Shown here piece by piece: positions 33,401-42,459 of a stretch of DNA of 64,000 nucleotides. Position 1 is the stretch's first letter. Every line of letters begins with the position of its first letter. Where the stretch lies: positions 5,208,001 to 5,272,000 of the forward strand of contig NZ_JAPENX010000001.1 in the NCBI RefSeq assembly GCF_026341815.1, given 5' to 3'. This DNA is from Streptomyces sp. NBC_00572 (GTDB lineage Bacteria > Actinomycetota > Actinomycetes > Streptomycetales > Streptomycetaceae). Below the pieces are notes generated by a model. It was not told where the DNA came from, searched no databases, and was given only the letters and a program-made list of their open reading frames with translations. The translations under genes and the position numbers were made by a program.

Positions 33401-33467
33401 CCCGGACGTCACTCCACCGGACTCGCCCGAAAGGGTGAATCCGCGTCGGAGCTCCCGACTCATCCGA

Positions 33468-35165
33468 TCAGCTCATCCGAAGGGCGAGGAAGAAGTCGAG
33501 CTTGTCCTCCAGACGGGACAGGTCACGGCCGGTGAGCTGCTCGATCCGGCCCACCCGGTAGCGCAGCGTGTTCACGTGCAGGTGGAGGCGGGTCGCACAC
33601 CGGGTCCAGGAGCCGTCGCAGTCCAGGAAGGCCTCCAGGGTCGGGATCAGCTCCGCACGGTGCCGGCGGTCGTAGTCGCGCAGCGGGTCGAGCAACCGGG
33701 CCGTGAACGCGCGCCGGACGTCGTCCGGCACGAACGGCAGCAGCAGGACGTGCGAGGCCAGCTCGTGGTGACCGGCGGCGCAGACCCGGCCCGGGCGGGC
33801 CGCGGCGACCCGGCGGGCGTGCCTGGCCTCCTCCAGGGCCCCGCGCAGGCCCTCCGCCGAGTGCACGGCCGCGCTGACGCCGAGGGTGAGCCGCCCGTCG
33901 TCGGCGAGACCGGCCGACAGCGGAGCGCGTACGGCCGCGAGCAGCGCGTCCGCGTGCAGGCCCAGCGCGGTGGCCGGGCCCTCGTCCTCGCTGTCCGGTA
34001 GCGGCCCCGCGGCCAGCGGGACCAGGGCGATGGCCTCGTCGCCGCTGTGCGCGACGGCGATCCGGTCGGCGGACTCGGCGCCCACGGTCGCCGGGTCGAC
34101 CAGGATCTCCTCCAGGAGCGCCTGGGCGACCGGGCCGGCGTCCACCGGGGAGCTCTGACCGGCTTCCTGCTCCCACTCGACCCTGGCGACGACCACCTGC
34201 CAGTGCGGGGCCGTGCCGAGGCCGGGCAGCAGCACCGGGGCGGCGACCCGCAGCCTGGCCGCGATCTCGGCGGGCGCGGCGCCCGTCTGCACCAGCTCCA
34301 GGACCTCCTGGGCGAGCCGGCGCCGTACCGTACGGGCCGCGTCGCGCCGGTCCCGCTCGACGGCGATCAGCTGCGTGACGCCCTGGAGCAGGTCCAGCCG
34401 GGCGGCCGGCCAGTCCCCGGCGTCCGCCTCGACGGCGAGCAGCCAGTCCGAGAGGACCGTCTCGCGCACGTCACGGGAGGCGGGGGCGGCACCCCGGCCG
34501 GTGTTGCGGATCGGGAACAGGGAGTACGCCGTCCCGCCGGTGCTCAGCCGGTGCGGGCCGCGCCGTCCGGTCCGGGTGGCGGCCAGGTGCTCACCGGCCA
34601 GGGTGGCGGCGAGGGAGGCCGGGAGGGGCTCGCCGGCGCCCGCGATCTGGCGGCCGGTGGGGGAGAGGACCCAGGCCCGGAGGTCCAGGTCGGAGCCGAG
34701 CAGGTCGAGGACCACCTCGGGGCCGCCGCCTGCCGGTCCCGAGGTCATGAGTCGCCGGTGCCGGTCGACCACGGCCGCCAGGTCGCCGGCCCGCTCGCCG
34801 GAGACCTGTCGAACAACGTGCTCGGTGATCGTCGCGAAAGCAACGGACTCGTTCACCGCGAAGAGCGGCAGCCGATGGCGTGAACACGCCTCTACGAGAT
34901 CATCGGGAATGTCGCCGAGGTCCGCCTCGCCGGCCGCGAGGGCCGCGACCCCGGCCGAGGCCAGGATGCGGGCGAAGGGCTCGGCGTCGGCGGGCTCCCG
35001 CAGCCAGGCGAGGCCGGTCAGCACCAGCTCGCCGCCGGACAGGTACCGGCTGGGGTCCTTGAGGTCCGTCGTCATCACGCCGCGGACGGTGCGGTCCAGC
35101 TCGTCCTCGCCGCCGAGCAGGCGCAGCCCGAGCGCGTCGTTCTCCAGCAGTGCGCGCAGCCGCAT
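33468..35165 (-). CDS. pucR: PucR-family purine catabolism regulator
   Basis: A 565-aa regulator: an N-terminal PucR domain (residues 1-125, VRGVMTTDLKDPSRYLSGGELVLTGLAWLRE), a GGDEF-like central region and the C-terminal PucR-type helix-turn-helix (LIPTLEAFLDCDGSWTRCATRLHLHVNTLRYRVGRIEQLTGRDLSRLEDKLDFFLAL). It is divergent from the xanthine dehydrogenase genes, so it most likely senses purine state and controls them. A 21-bp terminator follows. Confidence 0.92.
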   Translation of the reverse strand: MRLRALLENDALGLRLLGGEDELDRTVRGVMTTDLKDPSRYLSGGELVLTGLAWLREPADAEPFARILASAGVAALAAGEADLGDIPDDLVEACSRHRLPLFAVNESVAFATITEHVVRQVSGERAGDLAAVVDRHRRLMTSGPAGGGPEVVLDLLGSDLDLRAWVLSPTGRQIAGAGEPLPASLAATLAGEHLAATRTGRRGPHRLSTGGTAYSLFPIRNTGRGAAPASRDVRETVLSDWLLAVEADAGDWPAARLDLLQGVTQLIAVERDRRDAARTVRRRLAQEVLELVQTGAAPAEIAARLRVAAPVLLPGLGTAPHWQVVVARVEWEQEAGQSSPVDAGPVAQALLEEILVDPATVGAESADRIAVAHSGDEAIALVPLAAGPLPDSEDEGPATALGLHADALLAAVRAPLSAGLADDGRLTLGVSAAVHSAEGLRGALEEARHARRVAAARPGRVCAAGHHELASHVLLLPFVPDDVRRAFTARLLDPLRDYDRRHRAELIPTLEAFLDCDGSWTRCATRLHLHVNTLRYRVGRIEQLTGRDLSRLEDKLDFFLALRMS

Positions 35166-35472
35166 CGTGTCGCCGCCGTTCCTTCGTCAGTGGGTGGTGG
35201 GGTGTCCCGTTGTCGACGGTGGCGTGGGGCCACCGTTTCCAGGGGAAAACAGCGAGGTAACTGTTCCCCGCCTTTCGTTCGAATCTACAAGACGACGACG
35301 GGACCCAGCCAACTCCTTCATGTTTTCGGTGACTGCACCCGGACGAGCGTCGGCTTGTGTACTAGGCCACACACCGCGTGAACAGCACATGAACGTGAAG
35401 TCGAGGACCGGCCGTCCCCCCGGAACCCTGCGCACGACCCCCGATCGCAAGAATCACTAGAAGAGAGCCACC
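35166..35472. promoter_or_regulatory. Divergent regulatory region pucR / xanthine dehydrogenase
   Basis: 307 bp without a gene. It contains an 8-bp inverted repeat ACGGTGGC-N5-GCCACCGT (35216-35236) near the pucR start and, a little further on, GGGGAAAACA...TGTTCCCC (35249-35276) in a locally AT-richer stretch. Both are candidate PucR operators. A ribosome site GAAGAGAG precedes the xdh start. Confidence 0.5.
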
Positions 35473-36363
35473 ATGGACTTCCTTCGCCCCGCCAGCTGGG
35501 AGGAGGCGCTCGCCGCCAAGGCAGAGCACCCCACGGCCGTGCCCCTTTCGGGTGGCACGGACGTCATGGTCGAGATCAATTTCGACCACCGGCGGCCCGA
35601 GTACCTCCTGGACCTGAACCGCATCGAGCTTCTGCGCGAGTGGGAGGTCGGCGAGGAGAACGTCCGCCTCGGCGCCGCCGTTCCGTACACCCAGATCATG
35701 GAGAACCTGCGGGCCGAGCTGCCCGGTCTCGCACTCGCCTCGCACACGGTCGCCTCCCCGCAGATCCGTAACCGCGGCGGCGTCGGCGGCAACCTCGGTA
35801 CCGCGTCGCCCGCCGGCGACGCCCACCCGGCCCTGCTCGCCGCGGGCGCCGAGGTCGAGGTCGAGTCCGTACGCGGCACCCGGTTCATCCCCATCGACGA
35901 GTTCTACACGGGCGTGAAGCGCAACGCGCTCCAGCCCGACGAGCTCATCAAGACCGTCCACATCAAGAAGGCGGACGGCCCCCAGCAGTACTCCAAGGTC
36001 GGCACCCGCAACGCGATGGTCATCGCCGTCTGCGCCTTCGGCCTGGCCCTGCACCCGGAGACCCGGACGGTGCGTACCGGCATCGGTTCCGCCGCGCCGA
36101 CCCCGATCCGCGCCAAGGAGGCCGAGGCCTTCCTGAACGCGGCTCTGGAGGAGGGCGGCTTCTGGGACAACGGCAAGATCATCACCCCGTCGATCGCGAA
36201 GCAGTTCGCCGACCTCTGCTCGGGCGCCGCCAACCCGATCGACGATGTCCGAGGCACCGCCAAGTACCGCCGTCACGCCGTCGGCATCATGGCCCGCCGC
36301 CAGCTCGGCTGGACCTGGGAGCAGTACCGCGGCATCGGCCGCACGCTTGAGGGAGCTGCATAA
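35473..36363 (+). CDS. Xanthine dehydrogenase, FAD-binding subunit
   Basis: A 296-aa FAD subunit of a three-subunit molybdenum hydroxylase. PLSGGTDVMVEINF and SPQIRNRGGVGGNLGTASPAGDAHPALLA are the two FAD-binding loops. The C-terminal CO-dehydrogenase flavoprotein domain contains KYRRHAVGIMARRQL. It is the first gene of the operon, 2 nt from the next. Confidence 0.93.
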   Translation: MDFLRPASWEEALAAKAEHPTAVPLSGGTDVMVEINFDHRRPEYLLDLNRIELLREWEVGEENVRLGAAVPYTQIMENLRAELPGLALASHTVASPQIRNRGGVGGNLGTASPAGDAHPALLAAGAEVEVESVRGTRFIPIDEFYTGVKRNALQPDELIKTVHIKKADGPQQYSKVGTRNAMVIAVCAFGLALHPETRTVRTGIGSAAPTPIRAKEAEAFLNAALEEGGFWDNGKIITPSIAKQFADLCSGAANPIDDVRGTAKYRRHAVGIMARRQLGWTWEQYRGIGRTLEGAA

Positions 36364-36365
36364 CC

Positions 36366-36962
36366 ATGCGCGTCAATTTCACGGTCAACGGACGTCCGCA
36401 GGAAGCCGACGACGTCTGGGAGGGCGAGTCCCTCCTCTACGTCCTGCGTGAGCGGATGGGGCTCCCCGGCTCCAAGAACGCCTGCGAGCAGGGCGAGTGC
36501 GGTTCCTGCACGGTCCGCCTCGACGGAGTGCCGGTCTGTTCCTGTCTCGTCGCCGCCGGTCAGGTCGAGGGCCGCGACGTGGTCACCGTCGAAGGTCTCG
36601 CCGAGTTCGCCAAGGACCGCGCGGAGCACGCCGGTTGTGCCACCGGCACCTGCGGCACCTCGCTCGACGCCGCCAAGAGGTGGGAAGCCAAGCCGGGTCA
36701 GGACTCGCAGACCGGCGAGGGCGTCGAACTGTCCCCGATCCAGCAGGCGTTCATCGACGCCGGCGCCGTGCAGTGCGGCTTCTGCACCCCCGGTCTGCTG
36801 GTCGCGGCCGACGAGATGCTGGAGCGCAACCCGTCCCCGACGGACGCGGACATCCGCGAGGCGCTCTCCGGCAACCTCTGCCGCTGCACCGGTTACGAGA
36901 AGATCCTCGACGCGGTCCGCCTCGCGGCCGCTCGCCAGGAGCGTCAGGGAGAGGCGGTCTGA
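36366..36962 (+). CDS. Xanthine dehydrogenase, [2Fe-2S] subunit
   Basis: A 198-aa iron-sulfur subunit. Cluster II ligands are in CEQGECGSCTV plus CSC; cluster I ligands are in QCGFCTPG and CRCTGYEKI. An insert of about 35 residues (CATGTCGTSLDAAKRWEAKPG...) between the two domains holds two extra cysteines and is longer than in many homologues. It is spaced 2 nt from each neighbour, so it is clearly operonic. Confidence 0.93.
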   Translation: MRVNFTVNGRPQEADDVWEGESLLYVLRERMGLPGSKNACEQGECGSCTVRLDGVPVCSCLVAAGQVEGRDVVTVEGLAEFAKDRAEHAGCATGTCGTSLDAAKRWEAKPGQDSQTGEGVELSPIQQAFIDAGAVQCGFCTPGLLVAADEMLERNPSPTDADIREALSGNLCRCTGYEKILDAVRLAAARQERQGEAV

Positions 36963-36964
36963 CG

Positions 36965-39364
36965 ATGACTCAGAACACACGCACCGTTCCGGTGGGCACG
37001 CCCACCGACGTCACGCAGAACCACGTCAAGGGCGGCATCGGCGAGTCCACGCTCCGCCCGGACGGCACCCTCAAGGTCACCGGCGAGTTCGCGTACTCCT
37101 CGGACATGTGGCACGAGGACATGCTGTGGGGCCAGATCCTGCGGTCCACGGTCGCGCACGCCGAGATCCTGTCCATCGACACCACCGAGGCCCTCACGAT
37201 GGACGGCGTCTACGCCGTCCTGACCCACGAGGACCTGCCGGCCGCGAAGAACTACGGCATGGAGTTCCAGGACACCCCGGTCCTCGCCTACGGCAAGGTC
37301 CGTCACCACGGTGAGCCGGTCGCCCTCGTGGCCGCCGACCACCCGGAGACCGCCCGCCGCGCCGCCGCGAAGATCAAGATCGAGTACCGGGAGCTCCCGG
37401 TCATCACGGACGAGGCCTCGGCCACCGCTCCGGACGCGATCCTGGTCCACGAGAACCGCGACGACCACCACTCCGGTCACGTCCCGCACATGAACATCGT
37501 GCACCGCCAGCCGATCATCCGCGGCAACGCGACCGAGGCCGCCAAGCGGGCCGACGTCATCGTCAGCGGCGAGTACACCTTCGGCATGCAGGACCAGGCC
37601 TTCCTCGGCCCGGAGTCCGGCCTCGCCGTGCCGGCCGAGGACGGCGGCGTCGACCTGTACGTCGCCACCCAGTGGCTGCACTCGGACCTCAAGCAGATCG
37701 CCCCCTGCCTCGGCCTGCCCGAGGAGAAGGTCCGGATGACGATGTCCGGCGTCGGCGGCGCGTTCGGCGGCCGCGAGGACATCTCGATGCAGATCCTCGC
37801 GTCCATCCTCGCGCTGCGCACCGGCAAGCCGGTCAAGATGGTCTACAACCGCTACGAGTCCTTCTTCGGGCACGTCCACCGGCACCCGGCGAAGCTCTGG
37901 TACGAGCACGGCGCCACCAAGGACGGCAAGCTCACGCACATGAAGTGCAAGATCGTGCTCGACGGCGGCGCCTACGCCTCGTCCACGGCCTCGGTCGTCG
38001 GCAACGCCTCGTCCCTCTCGGTCGGTCCGTACGTCATCGAGGACGTCGAGATCGAGGCGATCGGCCTCTACACCAACAACCCGCCCTGCGGCGCGATGCG
38101 CGGCTTCGGCGCGGTCCAGGCCTGCTTCGCGTACGAGGCCCAGATGGACAAGCTCGCGGCGAAGCTGGGCATGGACCCGGTGGAACTGCGCCAGCTCAAC
38201 GCCATGGAGCAGGGCACGATCATGCCGACCGGCCAGGTCGTGGACTCGCCGGCCCCGGTCGCCGAACTCCTGCGCCGGGTCAAGGCCCGCCCGCTGCCGC
38301 CGGAGCGCCAGTGGGAGACCGCCGGCGAGGGCGCGGACGTCCGCGCGCTGCCGGGCGGCCTGTCCAACACCACGCACGGTGAGAGCGTGGTGCGGGGCGT
38401 CGGCTACGCCGTCGGCATCAAGAACGTCGGCTTCTCCGAGGGCTTCGACGACTACTCGACCGCCAAGATCCGCATGGAGGTCATCAACGGCGAGGCCGTC
38501 GCCACGGTCCACACCGCGATGGCGGAGGTCGGCCAGGGCGGTGTCACCATCCACGCGCAGATCGCCCGCACCGAGCTCGGCGTCCAGCAGGTCACCATCC
38601 ACCCCGCGGACACCCAGGTGGGCTCGGCCGGTTCGACCTCCGCGGGCCGTCAGACGTACATGACCGGCGGCGCCATCAAGAACTCCTGCGGGATCGTCCG
38701 CGAGAAGGTCCTGGAGATCGGCCGGCGCAAGTTCGGCTCGTACCACCCGGCGTGGGCCAACGCCGAACTCCTCCTGGAGGGCGGCAAGGTCGTCACCGAC
38801 GGCGGCGAGGCCCTCGCCACCATCGCGGACGTCCTGGAGGGCCAGGCCGTGGAGGTCGAGGAGGAGTGGCGGCACCGCCCCACCCAGGCCTTCGACCTCG
38901 TCACCGGCCAGGGCGACGGTCACGTCCAGTACGCCTTCGCCGCGCACCGCGCGGTGGTGGAGGTCGACACCGAGCTCGGCCTGGTCAAGGTCATCGAACT
39001 GGCCTGTGCCCAGGACGTCGGCAAGGCGCTCAACCCGCTCTCCGTCGTCGGCCAGATCCAGGGTGGCACCACCCAGGGCCTGGGCGTCGCGGTGATGGAG
39101 GAGATCATCGTCGACCCGAAGACCGCGAAGGTGCGCAACCCCTCCTTCACGGACTACCTGATTCCGACCATCCTCGACACGCCGACCATCCCGGTCGACT
39201 ACCTCGAACTGGCCGACCCCAACGCGCCGTACGGCGTACGGGGCATCGGCGAGGCCCCGACCCTGTCGTCCACCCCGGCCGTCCTCGCGGCGATCCGGGC
39301 CGCGACGGGCCTGGAGCTCAACAAGACGCCGGTCCGCCCCGAGGCGCTCACCGGCACCCTGTAG
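36965..39364 (+). CDS. Xanthine dehydrogenase, molybdopterin-binding subunit
   Basis: A 799-aa catalytic subunit. Molybdopterin-contact motifs include GVGGAFGGREDISMQ, GAMRGFGAVQACFAYE and VGQGGVTIHAQIA. The catalytic Glu is in RGIGEAPTLSS near the C-terminus. The PucR regulator, purine permease and XdhC all point to hypoxanthine/xanthine as substrate. The ATG two bases after the upstream stop is preferred over longer readings. Confidence 0.94.
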   Translation: MTQNTRTVPVGTPTDVTQNHVKGGIGESTLRPDGTLKVTGEFAYSSDMWHEDMLWGQILRSTVAHAEILSIDTTEALTMDGVYAVLTHEDLPAAKNYGMEFQDTPVLAYGKVRHHGEPVALVAADHPETARRAAAKIKIEYRELPVITDEASATAPDAILVHENRDDHHSGHVPHMNIVHRQPIIRGNATEAAKRADVIVSGEYTFGMQDQAFLGPESGLAVPAEDGGVDLYVATQWLHSDLKQIAPCLGLPEEKVRMTMSGVGGAFGGREDISMQILASILALRTGKPVKMVYNRYESFFGHVHRHPAKLWYEHGATKDGKLTHMKCKIVLDGGAYASSTASVVGNASSLSVGPYVIEDVEIEAIGLYTNNPPCGAMRGFGAVQACFAYEAQMDKLAAKLGMDPVELRQLNAMEQGTIMPTGQVVDSPAPVAELLRRVKARPLPPERQWETAGEGADVRALPGGLSNTTHGESVVRGVGYAVGIKNVGFSEGFDDYSTAKIRMEVINGEAVATVHTAMAEVGQGGVTIHAQIARTELGVQQVTIHPADTQVGSAGSTSAGRQTYMTGGAIKNSCGIVREKVLEIGRRKFGSYHPAWANAELLLEGGKVVTDGGEALATIADVLEGQAVEVEEEWRHRPTQAFDLVTGQGDGHVQYAFAAHRAVVEVDTELGLVKVIELACAQDVGKALNPLSVVGQIQGGTTQGLGVAVMEEIIVDPKTAKVRNPSFTDYLIPTILDTPTIPVDYLELADPNAPYGVRGIGEAPTLSSTPAVLAAIRAATGLELNKTPVRPEALTGTL

Positions 39365-39368
39365 GACT

Positions 39369-39427
39369 CTCCGGGCGGTCCGTGCCTCCCCAGGAACGTC
39401 ACACTTCCCCGCCCGTACCGCCCGGAG
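39369..39427 (+). terminator. Inverted repeat after the xdh operon
   Basis: CTCCGGGCGGT and ACCGCCCGGAG, an 11-bp perfect pair 37 nt apart, just after the last xdh stop. The long loop makes it a weak intrinsic terminator. Confidence 0.45.
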
Positions 39428-39433
39428 TAACCC

Positions 39434-39527
39434 CAGCAGTACCAGCACCACCCAGCAGTAACAGCAACATCAGCAGTACCGCGCAAAACCAGAAGTACCA
39501 GCAGTACCCCGCAGTACCGCAGTGCCG
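39434..39527 (+). repeat. Degenerate CAGTACC/CAGCA repeat tract
   Basis: About 94 bp made of loosely repeated CAGCAGTACC-like units (at least six CAGTAC cores). It is rich in C and A and poor in G, very unlike the surrounding DNA, and lies between the xdh operon and the permease gene. It encodes no credible ORF. Confidence 0.7.
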
Positions 39528-39662
39528 ATCCATTCCGTTCGCCTCGGGCCGTCCCCCGGGTCGTGCAGCCCACGCATCATCCCAAATCCCGCATTCTTCA
39601 CCAGATCAGAAGTCCTTCGAAGTCTGCCGCGGGTGCCCCTTTGAACCTTGGGAGTAGGCCCC

Positions 39663-41129
39663 ATGACCCAGTCGTCTGTGGAGCCCAAGACCGCTTCGGA
39701 GGACGCGGGCTCCGGCTCGAACGTCCCCGCCGGCCGCTCTTGGCTCGACCGGTACTTTCACATCTCGGAGAGAGGATCCACCGTCGCGACGGAGATCCGC
39801 GGCGGCGTCACCACCTTCATGGCGATGGCGTACATTCTCCTGCTCAACCCCCTGATCCTCGGCGGCAAGGATGTGGACGGCAACGTCCTCAGCCAGCCCG
39901 CACTCATCACCGCGACCGCGCTCGCCGCCGCCGTGACCACCCTGCTGATGGGCTTCTGGGGCAAGGTCCCGCTCGCCCTGGCGGCCGGTCTCAGCGTCTC
40001 CGGCGTGCTGTCCTCGCAGGTCATCGCCGTCATGACCTGGCCGCAGGCCATGGCCATGTGTGTGGCCTACGGTGTGGTGATCTGTCTCCTGGTGGTCACC
40101 GGCCTCCGTGAGATGATCATGAACGCGATCCCGCTGGCGATCAAGCACGCGATCACCATCGGCATCGGTCTCTTCATCGCACTGATCGGCTTCGTCAAGG
40201 CGGGCTTCGTCCACGAGAACCCCTCTCCCGGTGGTGGCCCGGTCGTCCTCGGCCCGGCCGGTGAGCTGGCCGGCTGGCCGGTCCTCATCTTCGCCTTCAC
40301 CCTGCTGCTGATCTTCGCGCTCCAGGCCCGCAACGTGCCCGGCGCGATCCTCATCGGCATCGTGGCCGGCACGATCATCGCCGCCGTCGTCAACGCCGTC
40401 GGCGACCTGCCCGCCAAGGCCTGGTTCGCCGGCCCGCCGGAGCTCAACGGCAGCGCGGTCTCCACGCCGGACTTCTCGCTCATCGGCGAAGTGTCCTTCA
40501 GCGGCTGGGGTGACGTCGGTTACATCACGATCACCATGATCATCTTCACCCTGGTGCTCGCCGGCTTCTTCGACGCCATGGCCACGATCATCGGTGTCGG
40601 CTCCGAGGCCAAGCTCGCCGACTCCCAGGGCCGGATGCCCGGCCTCTCCAAGGCGCTGTTCATCGACGGCGCGGGCGGCATCATCGGCGGCGGCGTCGGC
40701 GGCTCCGGCCAGACCGTGTTCGTCGAGTCGGCCACCGGCGTCGGCGAGGGTGCCCGTACGGGTCTGTCCTCCGTCGTCACCGGCGCGTTCTTCGCGGCCT
40801 GCCTCTTCTTCACCCCGATCACCGCGATCGTCCCGGCCGAGGTGGCCTCCGCCGCGCTGGTCGTCATCGGCGCGATGATGATGCAGAACGCCAAGCACGT
40901 CGACTGGAGCGACCGCTCCGTCGCGATCCCGGTGTTCCTCACCGTGGTCCTGATGCCCTTCACGTACACCATCACCACGGGTGTCGCGGCCGGCGTCATC
41001 TCCTACACCGTCATCAAGACGGCGCAGGGCAAGGCACGCGAAGTGGGCGCCTTCATGTGGGGCCTGACCGCGATCTTCATCGTGTTCTTCGCGATCCATC
41101 CGCTCGAGAGCTGGCTGGGCGTCAACTGA
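39663..41129 (+). CDS. NCS2-family (AzgA-like) purine permease
   Basis: A 488-aa transporter with 12 to 14 membrane segments. Family motifs: TEIRGGVTTFMAMAYILLLNP, AITIGIGLFIALIGFVKAG, FDAMATIIGVGSEA and GGSGQTVFVESATGVGEGARTGLSSVVTG. This subgroup imports adenine, guanine and hypoxanthine by proton symport. Its position between xdh and xdhC supports a purine scavenging role. GGGAG lies 10 nt before the ATG. Confidence 0.92.
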   Translation: MTQSSVEPKTASEDAGSGSNVPAGRSWLDRYFHISERGSTVATEIRGGVTTFMAMAYILLLNPLILGGKDVDGNVLSQPALITATALAAAVTTLLMGFWGKVPLALAAGLSVSGVLSSQVIAVMTWPQAMAMCVAYGVVICLLVVTGLREMIMNAIPLAIKHAITIGIGLFIALIGFVKAGFVHENPSPGGGPVVLGPAGELAGWPVLIFAFTLLLIFALQARNVPGAILIGIVAGTIIAAVVNAVGDLPAKAWFAGPPELNGSAVSTPDFSLIGEVSFSGWGDVGYITITMIIFTLVLAGFFDAMATIIGVGSEAKLADSQGRMPGLSKALFIDGAGGIIGGGVGGSGQTVFVESATGVGEGARTGLSSVVTGAFFAACLFFTPITAIVPAEVASAALVVIGAMMMQNAKHVDWSDRSVAIPVFLTVVLMPFTYTITTGVAAGVISYTVIKTAQGKAREVGAFMWGLTAIFIVFFAIHPLESWLGVN

Positions 41130-41172
41130 CGCCCTTACCGTCGCCCTCCACACACATATCGAGGAGTTCGAG

Positions 41173-42309
41173 ATGCTGGACATCGCCGAAGAGCTGCACC
41201 GGTGGGTCGAGCAGGGACGCGAGTTCGCCGTCGCCACCGTCGTGGCGGTCGGCGGGAGCGCGCCCCGGCAGCCGGGCGCCGCGCTCGCCGTCGACAGCGA
41301 AGGCACGGCGATCGGCTCGGTCTCCGGCGGGTGTGTGGAGGGTGCCGTATACGACCTCTGCCAGCAGGCCCTCGAAGACGGGAAGACCGTCGTCGAGCGC
41401 TTCGGCTACAGCGACGAGGACGCCTTCGCGGTAGGTCTGACCTGCGGCGGCATCATCGACATACTCGTCACCCCGGTCCGCGGCGGGGTCTTCCCCGCCG
41501 CCCTGGCCGCCGCCGTCACGGGGGAGGCGGCAGCCCTGGCCCGGATCGTCTCCGGCCCCGAGGACCTCATGGGCCGGGCCCTGCTGGTCCGCCCCGACGG
41601 CTCGTACGAGGGCAAGCTCGGCGGCCACCCGGAGCTGGACCGCACGGCGGCGGGCGAGGCCCGCGCGATGCTCGACGCGGGCCGCACCGGCACGGTGGAG
41701 ATCGGCGAGGACGGCAGTCGCTGCGGACAGCCGCTGACGCTGCTCGTCGAGTCCTCCGTCCCCGCGCCCCGCATGATCGTCTTCGGTGCCATCGACTTCG
41801 CGGCCGCCCTGGTCCGGGTCGGCAAGTTCCTCGGCTACCACGTCACCGTGTGTGACGCGCGGCCCGTCTTCGCGACGCCGGCCCGCTTCCCCGAGGCCGA
41901 CGAGATCGTCGTCGAATGGCCCCACCGCTACCTGGAGTCCACGGAGGTGGACGGCCGTACGGTGCTCTGCGTCCTGACCCACGACGCCAAGTTCGACGTG
42001 CCCCTCCTCCGGGGCGCCCTCAAGCTTCCCGTCGCCTACGTCGGCGCGATGGGCTCCCGCCGCACCCACGAGGACCGCAACAAGCGCCTCCGCGAGGTCG
42101 GCGTCACCGAAATCGAACTCGCCCGCCTGCGCTCCCCGATCGGCCTCGACCTCGGGGCCCGTACGCCCGAGGAGACCGCCCTGTCGATCGGCGCGGAAAT
42201 CGTCGCCAACCGCCGCGGCGGCACGGGCCTCTCCCTCACGGGCGCCCACACCCCGATCCACCACGACGGCCCCCGCGAACCGGCGGGGCGCATAGGTTCC
42301 GTCGCCTGA
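41173..42309 (+). CDS. XdhC family molybdenum-cofactor insertion/maturation factor
   Basis: A 378-aa XdhC/CoxI protein. N-terminal motifs: ATVVAVGGSAPRQPGAALAV, GSVSGGCVEGAVYDLC and GLTCGGIIDILVTP; a C-terminal Rossmann-like domain has MIVFGAIDFAAALVRVGKFLGY and YVGAMGSRRTHEDR. XdhC binds Mo cofactor and delivers its sulfurated form to xanthine dehydrogenase. The gene lies 43 nt after the permease, presumably in one transcript. Confidence 0.92.
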   Translation: MLDIAEELHRWVEQGREFAVATVVAVGGSAPRQPGAALAVDSEGTAIGSVSGGCVEGAVYDLCQQALEDGKTVVERFGYSDEDAFAVGLTCGGIIDILVTPVRGGVFPAALAAAVTGEAAALARIVSGPEDLMGRALLVRPDGSYEGKLGGHPELDRTAAGEARAMLDAGRTGTVEIGEDGSRCGQPLTLLVESSVPAPRMIVFGAIDFAAALVRVGKFLGYHVTVCDARPVFATPARFPEADEIVVEWPHRYLESTEVDGRTVLCVLTHDAKFDVPLLRGALKLPVAYVGAMGSRRTHEDRNKRLREVGVTEIELARLRSPIGLDLGARTPEETALSIGAEIVANRRGGTGLSLTGAHTPIHHDGPREPAGRIGSVA

Positions 42310-42401
42310 AGCCGGTCGAGTACGGCATCGGCCGGCTCCTGAACCGGCCGATGGCCACCCGCTGCTCGGCCACCGGCGGACCTCGGCGGCGACAAGTCGT
42401 T

Positions 42402-42430
42402 CCCCGCGTCCGGCGCCGCCGGATGCGGGG
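42402..42430. terminator. First of two tandem terminator hairpins
   Basis: CCCCGCGTCCGGC-GCC-GCCGGATGCGGGG, a 13-bp stem with one mismatch, 92 nt after the xdhC stop and just downstream of the convergent ROK gene. Confidence 0.75.
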
Positions 42431-42432
42431 AT

Positions 42433-42459
42433 GGGCGGCGCACGCTCAGTGCGCCGCCC
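42433..42459. terminator. Second tandem hairpin, overlapping the end of the ROK gene
   Basis: GGGCGGCGCAC-GCTCA-GTGCGCCGCCC, an 11-bp perfect stem. The ROK stop codon sits in its loop. Confidence 0.75.

Noticed and set aside
36944..39451. An 835-codon antisense frame over the molybdopterin subunit gene
   Set aside because: Composition artefact (Asp/Val/Gly/Leu repeats) opposite a well-supported gene.
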